DNA of 8,009 nt from Thermodesulfovibrionales bacterium (GCA_022013235.1 JAKLQR010000338.1:1-8009), one strand, 5' to 3'. Shown: positions 1-6,202, counted from the first letter of the stretch. Translations and numbers: made by a program. The notes: generated from the letters alone by a model not told the origin.

Positions 1-18
1 ATAATTTCAACGAGTTAT

Positions 19-55
19 ATTGTTAAGCTAATGAATGTAACTTAACAATTGTTAA
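19..55. repeat. TTAACAA inverted-repeat cluster
   Basis: ATTGTTAAG (19-27) and CTTAACAAT (41-49) form a perfect 9-bp inverted repeat with a 13-nt spacer. The right arm also belongs to a second perfect palindrome, TTAACAATTGTTAA (42-55). A related TTAACACAAT follows at 71-80. The same half-site therefore occurs three times within 37 bp. This could be an operator for a dimeric regulator, a weak hairpin, or chance in AT-rich DNA. The gene it would control, if any, lies to the left of the window or is absent. Confidence 0.45.
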
Positions 56-133
56 TATATTTGCATCACATTAACACAATAGTATAGAAAAATTCAAATA
101 TGCTGGAGCAGGATGAGGTTATTAATGTCCTAT

Positions 134-150
134 CATCTCAGGCGGAGATG
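134..150. repeat. Small hairpin downstream of proS
   Basis: CATCTC (134-139) and GAGATG (145-150) can pair with a 5-nt loop. Alternatively CAGGC (139-143) pairs with GCCTG (150-154). It is the only GC-rich stem within reach of the leftward proS transcript, about 100 nt past its stop codon, but no U-run follows on either strand. It is at best a weak 3'-end structure. Confidence 0.25.
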
Positions 151-254
151 CCTGCAATTCCTTTATCTATAGAAATTATGTTCAGTGAGCAAAATTTAAG
201 AACTCTATATATTTCGAAAAGAAAATTACCATACGAGAAAAGTATTCAAAAAAA

Positions 255-1919
255 TTACAATTTCTCCGTTACCTCCCCTACCTTCACCTTCTGAATCTCT
301 TTCGTCTTTCTGTCCTTGATCTCAACAAGGCCGTCTTTCAGGTTCTTTTCTCCTATAATGATTTGAGCGGGGATGCCGATCAGGTCTGCGTCTTTAAACT
401 TTACCCCGGCCCTCTCATCACGGTCATCGAGAAGGACATCAATGCCTTTTCCGGTTAACTCATTATAGAGTTTCTCAGCCGTCTCCACGGTTTTTGCATC
501 GTTCATATTCAGGGGCAGAATCACGACATCAAAAGGAGCGATGCTTTTAGGCCAGATGATACCGTCCTTGTCATGGTTCTGTTCGATTGCTGCAGCGGCA
601 ATCCTTGCGGGTCCGATGCCGTAGCTTCCCATAATAAGGGGGATTTCCTGCCCTTTTTCATCAAGATAGAATGCTTTCAGGGGCACCGAGTATTTCGTCC
701 CCAGTTTGAAGATATTCCCGATCTCGATCACTTTTTCTATCCGTATGGGAGCATTGCACCCGGCACACAGGTCGCCTTCTTTTGCGAGGGTTATATCATG
801 CCATTCTGCAGTAAAATCCTTTCCGGGTCTGATACCCTTTGCATGATAATGCTGCTTGTTCGCGCCACTTACATAGGCGCCCTCCTGAAGAGAAATGTCT
901 GCTACAATCCTGATTTTTTGGTCCATCGGCCCTATGAAGCCGGCTTCAACACCGAGGATATCTTTCACCTCCTGCTTTTGCGCAGGCCTGTGAGTACCGA
1001 TGAGCCTGTTCATCTTCTTTTCGTGCATTTCCTGATCCCCTCTTACGACGGCGAGAACCGCTCCGTTATCACTGATAAGCAGCAGGCTTTTCAGAAAATA
1101 TTCGGGCTTGATTTTCAGGAAACTTGACACTTCCGCTACAGTCCGTTTCTCCGGTGTGTGCACCTCCTCAAAGGCCCAATCTTTTATCTCTATCTTCTTC
1201 GGATTCGAAAGGGCAAGCTCTACATTTGCGGCATAACCGCAGGAATCGCAGAGCACGATCTCGTCCTCACCGGAAGGGCTCGGCGCCATGAACTCATGAG
1301 AAACTGCGCCGCCCATCATGCCGGGGTCTGACTGGACCATAGAGAAATTAAGCCCGCATCGTGAAAATATTTTATGATACGCAGCAGCATGGAGCTGATA
1401 GTTTTTTTCGAGCCCCTCTTCGTCCGCGTCAAAACTGTAGCTGTCCTTCATGAGGAATTCCCTCGTCCTGAGAACGCCGCTCTTCGGCCTTGCCTCGTCT
1501 CTCAGCTTCGTCTGTATCTGATACCACACCTGCGGGAGGTCTCTGTATGAGCGTATCTCTTTCTGCGCAAGCCACGTCATGATCTCCTCATGGGTCATGC
1601 CGAGGCACATGTCCCGGCCCGTCCTGTCTTTCAGCCTGAACATCTCTTCTCCGATAACAGACCATCTGCCGGTCTCCTGCCATATTTCAGCCGGATGCAG
1701 CGCGGGCAGGGCAATCTCCTGCGCACCTATGGCGTCCATCTCATCCCTGAGAATCCTGGTTATCTTCCGCATGAGAGAAAGCCCGAGGGGAAGATATATA
1801 TAAAGACCTGCAGCAAGCTGTCTGACATAGCCTGCCCGCACCATGAGAATATGGCTTATCGCCTCTGCGTCGGCAGGGATTTCCCGTAATGTCGGGATGA
1901 GCATCTTCGAAAATCGCAT
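255..1919 (-). CDS. proS: Prolyl-tRNA synthetase, bacterial type with editing domain
   Basis: This is a class II aminoacyl-tRNA synthetase that charges tRNA-Pro with proline in the cytoplasm. At 554 residues it is close to the usual length of about 570. Motif 1 lies near residues 28-46 (RAGYVRQLAAGLY). Motif 2 lies near 140-164 (RDEARPKSG, then LRTREFLMKDSYSFD). Motif 3 lies near 431-447 (GSYGIGPAR). The insertion (editing) domain that hydrolyses Ala-tRNA-Pro occupies roughly 225-400, bracketed by two CxxC pairs (C224/C227 and C385/C388). The anticodon-binding domain follows from about 463 (APFDVVILPL) to the end. The ATG at 1919-1917 is preceded by AAAGGAG (plus-strand 1927-1933) at a suitable distance, which supports this start over the in-frame Met6. 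It stands alone on the minus strand, divergent from greA. Family identity is secure. Confidence 0.97.
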   Translation of the reverse strand: MRFSKMLIPTLREIPADAEAISHILMVRAGYVRQLAAGLYIYLPLGLSLMRKITRILRDEMDAIGAQEIALPALHPAEIWQETGRWSVIGEEMFRLKDRTGRDMCLGMTHEEIMTWLAQKEIRSYRDLPQVWYQIQTKLRDEARPKSGVLRTREFLMKDSYSFDADEEGLEKNYQLHAAAYHKIFSRCGLNFSMVQSDPGMMGGAVSHEFMAPSPSGEDEIVLCDSCGYAANVELALSNPKKIEIKDWAFEEVHTPEKRTVAEVSSFLKIKPEYFLKSLLLISDNGAVLAVVRGDQEMHEKKMNRLIGTHRPAQKQEVKDILGVEAGFIGPMDQKIRIVADISLQEGAYVSGANKQHYHAKGIRPGKDFTAEWHDITLAKEGDLCAGCNAPIRIEKVIEIGNIFKLGTKYSVPLKAFYLDEKGQEIPLIMGSYGIGPARIAAAAIEQNHDKDGIIWPKSIAPFDVVILPLNMNDAKTVETAEKLYNELTGKGIDVLLDDRDERAGVKFKDADLIGIPAQIIIGEKNLKDGLVEIKDRKTKEIQKVKVGEVTEKL

Positions 1920-1941
1920 CTGTTTGCTCCTTTCTGCAGTG

Positions 1942-1950
1942 TTTATAACA
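1942..1950 (-). promoter_or_regulatory. Possible extended -10 promoter of proS
   Basis: On the minus strand this reads TGTTATAAA, a TGn-TATAAA extended -10 element 22 bases upstream of the proS ATG. Transcription would begin near 1935, just ahead of the AAAGGAG ribosome site. No good -35 box is visible at the right distance. That is tolerable for extended -10 promoters but keeps the call tentative. Confidence 0.35.
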
Positions 1951-2022
1951 GGAATAAAATACGCGGTTTCAGTACACTACTATAGAAAAATCTGAGAAAA
2001 AAGTGTTAAATTAATTCATTCC

Positions 2023-2029
2023 GAGGAGG
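2023..2029 (+). promoter_or_regulatory. Ribosome binding site that decides the greA start
   Basis: GAGGAGG sits 8 nt upstream of a TTG codon at 2038. An in-frame GTG at 2029 lies on the last base of this site and so cannot use it. The in-frame ATG at 2050 is 20 nt away, which is too far. The spacing therefore favours the TTG start. Confidence 0.75.
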
Positions 2030-2037
2030 TGCGTACC

Positions 2038-2514
2038 TTGCTGAAAAGAATGCCAATTACCCCAGCCGGTTATCAGAAACTGCAGGAGGAACTCAAAAAA
2101 CTTCTCAAGGTCGAGAGACCGCAAAATATAAAAGATATTTCCGAGGCAAGGGCCCACGGCGATCTTTCCGAGAATGCGGAATATCATGCAGCCAAGGAGA
2201 GGCAGTCGTTTATCGAGGGAAGAATACAGGACCTGAAGACAAAACTCGCCCTTGCGGATGTTATTGATCCTTCAATGATATCACAGGACAGGATCGCCTT
2301 TGGCGCCACGGTCAGGGTAATCGACGTCGACACGGACGAGGAAAAGGTCTTCCAGCTTGTCGGCCAGGAAGAAGCCGATGTGAAAAACGGGAGGATATCC
2401 ATCATTTCTCCTGTCGGGAGGGCCCTTCTCAATAAAGAGATAGGAGATGTCGTAACGATCAAAGCCCCTGCAAAAACCATGGAGTATGAGATTTTAGAGA
2501 TAAGATTTGAATAG
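2038..2514 (+). CDS. greA: Transcription elongation factor GreA
   Basis: GreA enters the secondary channel of stalled RNA polymerase and stimulates cleavage of the backtracked RNA end. From the TTG start the protein has 158 residues, the same length as E. coli GreA. The N-terminal coiled coil covers about residues 10-80. At its tip is the EARAHGDLSENAEYHAAKE signature, with the acidic pair D42 and E45 that coordinates the catalytic magnesium. The C-terminal FKBP-like domain starts near FGATVRVIDVDTDEE and contains GQEEADVKNGRISIISPVGRA. The start is TTG at 2038, set by GAGGAGG at 2023-2029; a GTG at 2029 would add three residues but overlaps that site. It is the first gene of the rightward block, and its last 8 bases overlap pyrK, so the two are probably translationally coupled. 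Confidence 0.95.
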   Translation: MLKRMPITPAGYQKLQEELKKLLKVERPQNIKDISEARAHGDLSENAEYHAAKERQSFIEGRIQDLKTKLALADVIDPSMISQDRIAFGATVRVIDVDTDEEKVFQLVGQEEADVKNGRISIISPVGRALLNKEIGDVVTIKAPAKTMEYEILEIRFE

Positions 2515-3286
2515 TTATTTCAGAGCAAAAGTACTGAGTAACACCCCCTTAAACGCAAATACTTTTCTTCTCATTCTTCAGCCTGTGGAACAGGTGCGCG
2601 AACCGGTTCCGGGGCAATTCTATATGATAGAGACCGGCAGTTCATATGATCCCCTCCTGAAGAGACCGTTCAGTTACCTGCGCAGAACCCCTGAGGGGAT
2701 ACAGTTTCTCTATTCAATAAGGGGCAAAGGTACACGCTTGATGAGAGATTTTCAGCCCGGGAAAAATGTACAGGCTATCGGACCGCTCGGTAATGGCTAT
2801 CCAAAGGCGGGGACAAGAAATACCCCGGTTTTAATCGCAGGGGGTACCGGTGTCGCCTCCATCTTTTCCCTTGCAGCGCAATTGCCAAGCAAGGCATATA
2901 TTCTGTATGGCGCCCGATGCAATGAAGACCTTATTTTACTCAACGAGGTGAAGGAACTGGAACACAGGGATATCGTCTGTATTGACTGCACTGACGACGG
3001 TTCTTGCGGCATGAAGGGTACGGTCATTGATGCTCTGAACGAACTTATCGCCACTGATTTTTCAAGAATCCCTTCTCCCCTGCTCTATGCATGCGGTCCG
3101 AGACCGATGCTCGAAAGTTTATCCCAAATTGCGCGGGAGAAGGAGTTGAAAGGATATGTTTCCCTGGAAGAACACATGGCTTGCGGATTCGGCGCATGTC
3201 TTGGCTGTACAGTCAGTACGGTGAAAGGGAACAAGCGGGTCTGCAAGGAAGGGCCGGTCTTTCCGATCAGGGAGATAGTGTGGTAA
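2507..3286 (+). CDS. pyrK: Dihydroorotate dehydrogenase B, electron transfer subunit
   Basis: PyrK carries electrons between PyrD and NAD through FAD and a 2Fe-2S cluster in de novo pyrimidine synthesis. The 259 residues are typical for the family. The FAD-binding barrel contains RPFSYLRR (53-60) and GPLGNGYP (92-99). The NAD-binding half has AGGTGVAS (111-118) and YACGPRPM (194-201). The C-terminal cluster motif is C226-x4-C231-x2-C234-x11-C246, ending in RVCKEGPVF. TTG at 2507 is the only reasonable start: an in-frame TAA lies at 2501-2503 and the next Met is residue 40. The ribosome site is weak (GAG at 2497-2499), which fits coupling to greA, whose end it overlaps by 8 nt. It overlaps pyrD by 7 nt. 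The adjacent type 1B PyrD separates it from related oxidoreductase subunits. Confidence 0.93.
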   Translation: MNSYFRAKVLSNTPLNANTFLLILQPVEQVREPVPGQFYMIETGSSYDPLLKRPFSYLRRTPEGIQFLYSIRGKGTRLMRDFQPGKNVQAIGPLGNGYPKAGTRNTPVLIAGGTGVASIFSLAAQLPSKAYILYGARCNEDLILLNEVKELEHRDIVCIDCTDDGSCGMKGTVIDALNELIATDFSRIPSPLLYACGPRPMLESLSQIAREKELKGYVSLEEHMACGFGACLGCTVSTVKGNKRVCKEGPVFPIREIVW

Positions 3287-4197
3287 GGGAACTAAGCGTC
3301 GCGTTAGGAAAACTTAAGCTGAAGAACCCTGTCATGACTGCTTCAGGCACATTCGGGTATGGAGAAGAATATGCACAATTCGTCGACCTGAATGCACTTG
3401 GCGCCGTGGTGGTAAAGGGCATATCTTTAAAACCGATGGAGGGGAATCCTTCTCCAAGGATCTGCGAGACTTCATGCGGCATGCTGAACGCTATCGGCCT
3501 CCAGAATATAGGGGTAAAGAAATTCCTGAAAGAAAAATTGCCTTATCTGAGGCAATTCGATACAAAAATCGTCGTAAATGTGTTTGGCAGTACCGTGCAG
3601 GAATACCTCAGGCTATCTAAGATGCTCGATGACGCCGGAGTTGACGGCATCGAACTGAATGTCTCCTGCCCGAATGTGAAAAAAGGGGGGATTGCATTCG
3701 GTACGGACAGGAAAGTGCTCGCAAGACTTGTTTCGACGGTGAAAAAGGCAGTAAAGAATGCTGTAGTGATTACGAAACTGTCCCCCAATGTCCCAAGCAT
3801 ACCTGAATTCTCCCGGACAGTGGAAGAGGCGGGGAGTGATGTGATCTCACTCATCAATACCCTGCCCGGTATGGCCATCGACATCGAAACCCGGAAGCCG
3901 AAACTGGCCAACGTCACCGGAGGACTGTCAGGCCCTGCCATTAAACCGGTTGCGGTGAGAATGGTCTGGGAAGCAGCCAGGTCAGTCGCGGTCCCTGTAA
4001 TAGGGATAGGCGGTATTGTAAAAACAGAGGACGCAATAGAGTTCATGCTTGCAGGCGCTTCAGCTATACAGGTGGGCACAGGGAACTTCATCAATCCCCG
4101 CGCAACAGTAGAAATTGCACAGGGAATCGCAACATATTTAGAAAAAAATGGTATAAATGATATAAAAGATCTTATAGGGAAATTGCATGTCTTCTGA
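3280..4197 (+). CDS. pyrD: Dihydroorotate dehydrogenase B, catalytic subunit
   Basis: PyrD is a cytoplasmic FMN flavoprotein that oxidises dihydroorotate to orotate, the fourth step of UMP synthesis, and passes electrons to PyrK. From the GTG at 3280 the protein has 305 residues, normal for class 1B. Signs of the class are ASGTFGYG (21-28), KGISLKPMEGNPSPR (46-60), and ELNVSCPNV with C130, the catalytic base that separates class 1 from Ser-using class 2. KLSPN (166-170), GGLSGPAIKP (214-223), GIGGI (242-246) and VGTGNF (265-270) form the FMN phosphate pocket. The open frame extends back to an ATG at 3091, but that would place about 190 bases inside pyrK. The GTG at 3280 has AGGGAG (3269-3274) 5 nt ahead and aligns with the family N-terminus. 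It overlaps pyrK by 7 nt and the next gene by 11 nt. Confidence 0.95.
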   Translation: MVRELSVALGKLKLKNPVMTASGTFGYGEEYAQFVDLNALGAVVVKGISLKPMEGNPSPRICETSCGMLNAIGLQNIGVKKFLKEKLPYLRQFDTKIVVNVFGSTVQEYLRLSKMLDDAGVDGIELNVSCPNVKKGGIAFGTDRKVLARLVSTVKKAVKNAVVITKLSPNVPSIPEFSRTVEEAGSDVISLINTLPGMAIDIETRKPKLANVTGGLSGPAIKPVAVRMVWEAARSVAVPVIGIGGIVKTEDAIEFMLAGASAIQVGTGNFINPRATVEIAQGIATYLEKNGINDIKDLIGKLHVF

Positions 4198-5002
4198 CCC
4201 AATCATAACGTTGACCACGGATTTCGGGGACAGGAACCCTTTCTCGGGAATCATGAAAGGAGTAATCCTCAACATCAACCCTGCGGTGAACATCGTTGAC
4301 ATCACTCATAACATCTCTCCTCATACTATCCTCGAAGCCGCATATTCACTGGAGATGAGTTCCCCGGTCTTTCCGAACAAAACAATCCATGTGGCCGTGG
4401 TCGATCCCGAAGTGGGGTCACCCCGCAGGCCCATCATCGTCGCAACTGATCATCATTACTTCGTAGGACCTGACAATGGAATATTCTCCCGTGTGTATCT
4501 TCAAACCGGGAGCATCCAGGTAATCCATGTCACGGGAGAGCATTATTTCCTGCCCGGCAGGAGTTCGACTTTTGACGGCAGAGATGTGTTCGCTCCTGTA
4601 GCAGCCTGGCTTGCCAAGGGGATCAATATTCTCAAATTCGGGGACCCGATTACGGATTATATAACCCTGCCTCTCCCGACGCCCTCAATGCCCGCAGAGC
4701 ATATTATCGAGGGAGAGATTATCTATATAGACACTTTCGGCAATGCTATATCGAATATACAGAAGCAACAGATCGCTCATCTCATGGAGAAGAATCCCGA
4801 GGGGAAATTCCGGGTCATGATAAAGGGGACCGAAGCTCCTCTCAAAACCTACTACTCACAGGTTGGCGATAAGAATCTCTATTCATTGATCAACAGCTTT
4901 GGGTATCTTGAATTCTTTGCGAACAGAGGGAACGCTGCTTCGGAGTTCGCCATACAAGTCGGGGAAAAGGTCGGCGTCATCCTGACCAACTCCTCACCAT
5001 AG
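4187..5002 (+). CDS. SAM hydroxide adenosyltransferase (DUF62 family)
   Basis: This belongs to the DUF62 family related to the SAM-dependent chlorinase and fluorinase. Ordinary members split S-adenosylmethionine with water into adenosine and methionine. The protein has 271 residues. The N-terminal domain shows TLTTDFGDRNPFSGIMKG (9-26), VVDPEVGSPRR (71-81) with D73 and R80, and YFVGPDNGIF (91-100). The C-terminal barrel shows IYIDTFGNAISNI (179-191) and NSFGYLEFFANRGNAA (236-251). The motif I know as TFHGRDxFAPVAA reads STFDGRDVFAPVAA here (127-140), so Asp130 stands where His is expected. That His appears to belong to the Asp-Arg-His triad described for the family, so activity is uncertain. 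The ATG has AGGGA (4176-4180) 6 nt ahead and overlaps pyrD by 11 nt. The family call is firm; the reaction in this protein is inferred. Confidence 0.9.
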   Translation: MSSDPIITLTTDFGDRNPFSGIMKGVILNINPAVNIVDITHNISPHTILEAAYSLEMSSPVFPNKTIHVAVVDPEVGSPRRPIIVATDHHYFVGPDNGIFSRVYLQTGSIQVIHVTGEHYFLPGRSSTFDGRDVFAPVAAWLAKGINILKFGDPITDYITLPLPTPSMPAEHIIEGEIIYIDTFGNAISNIQKQQIAHLMEKNPEGKFRVMIKGTEAPLKTYYSQVGDKNLYSLINSFGYLEFFANRGNAASEFAIQVGEKVGVILTNSSP

Positions 5003-5017
5003 TTTAAGGAGGCTGAC

Positions 5018-5380
5018 ATGTCACAAAAACCAGGGGTTGTGTATATCTTTCTCCTGCTGTTGCTCCTGGCAGGCTGCGATTTTATGCAGAAACAAGCCTT
5101 AATGCAGGACCGGTATCCTTCCTACCCCGTGGATATCCAGCAGGCTGTCAAAGAAGGGCAGCTAATGAAAGGCATGGATCAGGAGCAGGTCTTTCTCGCG
5201 CTCGGTTCCACCGTCTGTAAAACAACCGGATTCTACGGAGACAAGCCTGTCGAGATCTGGTCATATGAAAAACATCAGGAGCAGGTCGCCGAGACCTATG
5301 CCGGCACCTATGACTGTCTGAAGGCGGACTTCAGAGTATATTTTGAGAACGGCAGGGTAATCGGGTGGGAAGATCAGTGA
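5018..5380 (+). CDS. Small lipoprotein, BamE/SmpA-like domain
   Basis: The 120-residue product begins with a short basic N-terminus, a leucine-rich hydrophobic core (residues 7-17) and the lipobox LAGC, predicting lipidation at C20 after signal peptidase II cleavage. The mature part has a QLMKGMDQEQVFLALG segment (48-63) followed by PVEIWSY (78-83) and DFRVYFENGRVIGW (104-117). That order resembles the helix-helix-sheet pattern of SmpA/BamE-like lipoproteins (GMxxxxVxxxLG, then W-Y, then FxNGxV). C67 and C100 could form a disulfide. The residue after the lipidated Cys is Asp, which in enterobacteria retains lipoproteins in the inner membrane; whether this applies here is unknown. AAGGAGG (5006-5012) lies 5 nt before the ATG. 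The gene follows the DUF62 gene after 15 nt. Lipoprotein status is secure; the BamE-like fold is inference, and a role in outer-membrane assembly is not shown. Confidence 0.82.
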   Translation: MSQKPGVVYIFLLLLLLAGCDFMQKQALMQDRYPSYPVDIQQAVKEGQLMKGMDQEQVFLALGSTVCKTTGFYGDKPVEIWSYEKHQEQVAETYAGTYDCLKADFRVYFENGRVIGWEDQ

Positions 5381-5389
5381 GATTACCCT
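5354..5389. repeat. Inverted repeat at the nitroreductase start
   Basis: AGGGTAATC (5354-5362) and GATTACCCT (5381-5389) form a perfect 9-bp inverted repeat with an 18-nt loop. The right arm ends one base before the ATG at 5391, and the loop contains the stop codon of the lipoprotein gene. The only Shine-Dalgarno-like bases for the nitroreductase (GTGAG, 5377-5381) straddle the loop and the stem. In RNA the hairpin could limit initiation until ribosomes finishing the lipoprotein gene open it. No U-run follows, so it is not a terminator. Confidence 0.55.
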
Positions 5390-5390
5390 C

Positions 5391-5999
5391 ATGCTGACCA
5401 CAAAAGAGGCGATCGAGAAGAGGCGAAGCATCAGAAAATTTAAGCCGGATCCGGTTCCGGATGAGGTTATCAAAGCGCTCCTCGATGCTGCACGATTGGC
5501 TCCATCAGGATGCAACGCGCAACCGTGGCGGTTTAAAATTGCGAAAGATACCGCTACAAAATTGAAACTTGCCGAGGCTGCGCACCGGCAACCCTTTATC
5601 GCAAAAGCTCCGGTAGTTCTCGTCTGCTGTGCAGATATCCAGGGATATATTGAGGGCACCATCTCTTCGATTCAGGACCTCGGCAGGACCGGATCGGTCG
5701 AGGACAGAGTTGTGACGCTCATCCTTGAACGAACGGAAAAAATGAAAGCATTGAAGGCTGAAGAACTTGCCCCGAGGGTCGCGTTTAACGTTGCCATTGC
5801 AGTAGAGCATATTGTATTGCGGGCGCTGGATTTCGGGCTCGGCACCTGCTGGGTGCGCCTCATCGATGAACAGATGGTCAGAGATATGTTCGGCTGGGAC
5901 AAAAATATTCATGTCGTTGCCCTTCTTCCTATCGGGTTCCCTGCGGAATCTCCCCCGCCCCGAAGAAGACTGAATATGAATGATATCATTATCAGATAA
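5391..5999 (+). CDS. Nitroreductase-family FMN oxidoreductase
   Basis: The 202-residue protein has the nitroreductase fold. FMN-binding motifs are RRSIRKF (11-17), APSGCNAQPWRF (37-48) and GLGTCWV (149-155), followed by VALLPIGFPAE (176-186). The last of these is the typical closing segment and is followed by a Pro/Arg-rich tail (PPPRRRLN). Such enzymes usually work as homodimers that pass electrons from NAD(P)H to nitro compounds, quinones or other acceptors, and the true substrate cannot be read from sequence. Residues 82-125 form a mainly helical insertion between the two conserved halves, common in the family. The ATG follows the lipoprotein stop after 10 nt and has only weak ribosome-site bases (GTGAG, 5377-5381) inside a potential hairpin. 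It is the last gene of the block that begins with greA. The family is certain; the physiological role is unknown. Confidence 0.9.
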   Translation: MLTTKEAIEKRRSIRKFKPDPVPDEVIKALLDAARLAPSGCNAQPWRFKIAKDTATKLKLAEAAHRQPFIAKAPVVLVCCADIQGYIEGTISSIQDLGRTGSVEDRVVTLILERTEKMKALKAEELAPRVAFNVAIAVEHIVLRALDFGLGTCWVRLIDEQMVRDMFGWDKNIHVVALLPIGFPAESPPPRRRLNMNDIIIR

Positions 6000-6085
6000 C
6001 CCTAAACCGGCATACTGCGCAGCGTTATGCTTTTCTCAACAAGCAGATGGACGAGATACTCAAACAAGCCATAATGAAAAAATGA
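5984..6085 (+). pseudogene. Possible tail of a degraded gene
   Basis: Between the nitroreductase stop and the terminator an open stretch runs from a TGA at 5981-5983 to a TGA at 6083-6085. Its later part reads like a real protein tail: TAQRYAFLNKQMDEILKQA, then IMKK, lysine-rich and probably helical. There is no ATG, GTG or TTG upstream of the Met at 6047, so an intact gene here would have at most 12 codons. It may be the remnant of a gene whose front half was lost, or chance. I do not recognise a family. Confidence 0.22.
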
Positions 6086-6097
6086 CCGGCTCAGCCC

Positions 6098-6112
6098 CCT
6101 GGTTTCACCAGG
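6098..6112. repeat. Short hairpin in the nitroreductase-coaE gap
   Basis: CCTGGT (6098-6103) and ACCAGG (6107-6112) pair perfectly around a 3-nt loop. No U-run follows. It stands directly before the likely terminator at 6119-6152 and may simply add to 3'-end structure of the transcript. Confidence 0.4.
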
Positions 6113-6118
6113 ATTCCG

Positions 6119-6152
6119 AGACAGGCCTCTGAATTGTCCGGCCCTGTTTTTT
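6119..6152 (+). terminator. Probable rho-independent terminator of the greA-nitroreductase block
   Basis: ACAGG (6121-6125) pairs with CCTGT (6143-6147). The stem continues as CC (6126-6127) with GG (6140-6141), leaving one bulged C at 6142, around a 12-nt loop. Six T residues (6147-6152) follow, the first of them within the stem. It lies 120 bases after the nitroreductase stop and before the coaE promoter, where a transcription-unit boundary is expected. Confidence 0.6.
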
Positions 6153-6202
6153 CAAAATACCTGACCCTCCGTTCCACGCAATAATGATACCTCAAATTCG
6201 TG

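Larger units (their letters stand above)
1..254. other. AT-rich intergenic region, no convincing gene
   Basis: This stretch is markedly AT-rich: 70 of its first 240 bases are G or C, against about half in the genes to the right. It lies downstream of the leftward proS gene. A 64-codon open frame starts at an ATG at 100, but it has no Shine-Dalgarno sequence, runs 40 bases into the end of proS on the opposite strand, and has no recognisable motif, so I do not call it a gene. The stretch contains the inverted-repeat cluster at 19-55 and a small hairpin at 134-150. A run of seven A (248-254) gives seven U right after the proS stop on the minus strand, but no stem precedes it, so it is not a good terminator. 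Confidence 0.6.

Noticed and set aside
100..294. 64-codon plus-strand open frame at the left edge
   Set aside because: It has no ribosome site, overlaps the proS 3' end on the opposite strand, and has no recognisable motif.
573..1127. 184-codon plus-strand frame inside proS
   Set aside because: It is antisense to a fully conserved prolyl-tRNA synthetase and its product is not protein-like in composition or motif.
3091..3279. N-terminal extension of PyrD to the ATG at 3091
   Set aside because: It would lie wholly within the conserved C-terminal part of pyrK, has no family counterpart, and the GTG at 3280 has a good ribosome site.
3543..4202. 219-codon minus-strand frame over pyrD
   Set aside because: It is a shadow of pyrD; low-complexity Ser/Thr/Ile-rich translation without motifs.
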